DNA of 64,000 bases, taken from Agromyces aurantiacus. GTDB taxonomy: Bacteria; Actinomycetota; Actinomycetes; Actinomycetales; Microbacteriaceae. The stretch lies in the NCBI RefSeq assembly GCF_016907355.1, contig NZ_JAFBBW010000001.1, forward strand, positions 2,542,001 through 2,606,000, written 5' to 3'. Below, piece by piece: positions 63,775 through 64,000 of the stretch. Below the pieces are notes generated by a model. The model was not told where the DNA came from, ran no database searches, and saw only the letters and a program-made list of their open reading frames with translations. How positions within the stretch are numbered: position 1 is the first letter of the stretch; every line of letters begins with the position of its first letter. The translations under genes were made by a program, and so were the position numbers.

Positions 63775-64000
63775 ATGGACGATGCTCGTGGACTGACACG
63801 CCGGACGGCGATCGCGCTCGGTGGCGCCGGCGCTCTCGGCGGGGTGGTCACCCTGGCCGGTTGCACGACGGGCGGCGGATCGGGCGGGACCGACACGTCC
63901 GCGACGCCCGACACGAGCGCGGCGGCCGGACAGGAGGTCGCCGCCCTGGCCGACATCCCCGTCGGCGGGAGCATCGACGCGACCATCGGCGGCGAGCCCG
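63775..64000 (+). CDS. Rieske-type lipoprotein, 3' end outside window
   Basis: The first 75 codons. The N-terminus MDDARGLTRRTAIALGGAGA has a Tat-like twin Arg and then a hydrophobic core with lipobox VTLAGC, so it is exported and lipid-anchored. The sequence that follows (AALADIPVGGSIDATIGGEP) matches the start of Rieske [2Fe-2S] domains in actinobacterial lipoproteins; the cluster-binding CxH and CxxH motifs lie outside the window. ATG 63775 with GGGAGG 8 nt upstream. Confidence 0.7.
   Translation, partial: MDDARGLTRRTAIALGGAGALGGVVTLAGCTTGGGSGGTDTSATPDTSAAAGQEVAALADIPVGGSIDATIGGEP

Overview
The window is a continuous piece of chromosome from a high-GC Gram-positive bacterium, most likely a member of the Microbacteriaceae (Agromyces-like). 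The evidence is the very high GC in all third codon positions, frequent GTG starts, SD sequences of the AGGAGG type, and many actinobacterial signature genes (DUF3000, DUF3093, DUF3159, DUF3710, DUF4193, sepH, pdxST/pdxR, paired clpP1/clpP2, RpiB of the Glu-dependent type, glbO). Most of it is core genome in two blocks whose gene order resembles that of other Actinobacteria, separated by a more variable stretch of about 14 kb.

Block 1 (1-33.9 kb). A partial DUF1697 gene and a small membrane protein precede a vitamin B6 unit: pdxS-pdxT divergent from a PdxR-like MocR regulator followed by pyridoxal kinase. Next come thrS-HIT, a secreted phosphoesterase lipoprotein, a tRNA hub (Gly-GCC, Cys-GCA, Val-GAC on minus and Val-CAC on plus), a frameshifted PemK/MazF-like gene, the amt ammonium transporter behind a GlnR-like box, zapE, a rhodanese with a SufE-like protein, an anchored hydrolase, DUF3000-rnd, fadA-fadB, a reductase-like gene, dxs, acnA (with a perfect 20-bp palindromic operator in its promoter), the DUF3159-DUF3710-dut operon, DUF3093, DUF4193, sepH, a small gene under a near-consensus SOS box, clpX, clpP2-clpP1 and a TPR-like protein, then tig.

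Variable stretch (35.4-50 kb). It starts with tRNA-Pro and a 1272-residue polytopic membrane protein, then tRNA-Gly(TCC), into whose 3' end an IS481-type element is inserted, flanked by perfect 20-bp direct repeats. It continues with a small membrane protein and hydrolase, an acyltransferase, dps, and a multicopper oxidase-histidine kinase-response regulator operon with overlapping genes.

Block 2 (48.6-64 kb). An rpiB-nei-paiB-amidohydrolase operon is divergent from two tandem pepN aminopeptidase genes. A membrane-protein gene of lower GC, bounded by 31-bp direct repeats, separates these from mscS-glbO, an FAD dehydrogenase, a conserved protein, tesB, and a Rieske lipoprotein cut by the window edge.

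No prophage, CRISPR array, restriction system or secondary-metabolite cluster is visible. The most interesting signals are regulatory or structural: the repeat-bounded gene upstream of mscS, the IS at the tRNA end, the SOS-boxed small gene, the GlnR box plus SD-pairing hairpin before amt, the acnA operator, and the oxidase/two-component operon. No stretch longer than 300 bases lacks a feature; the longest gene-free gap is the tRNA promoter region at about 9003-9293.
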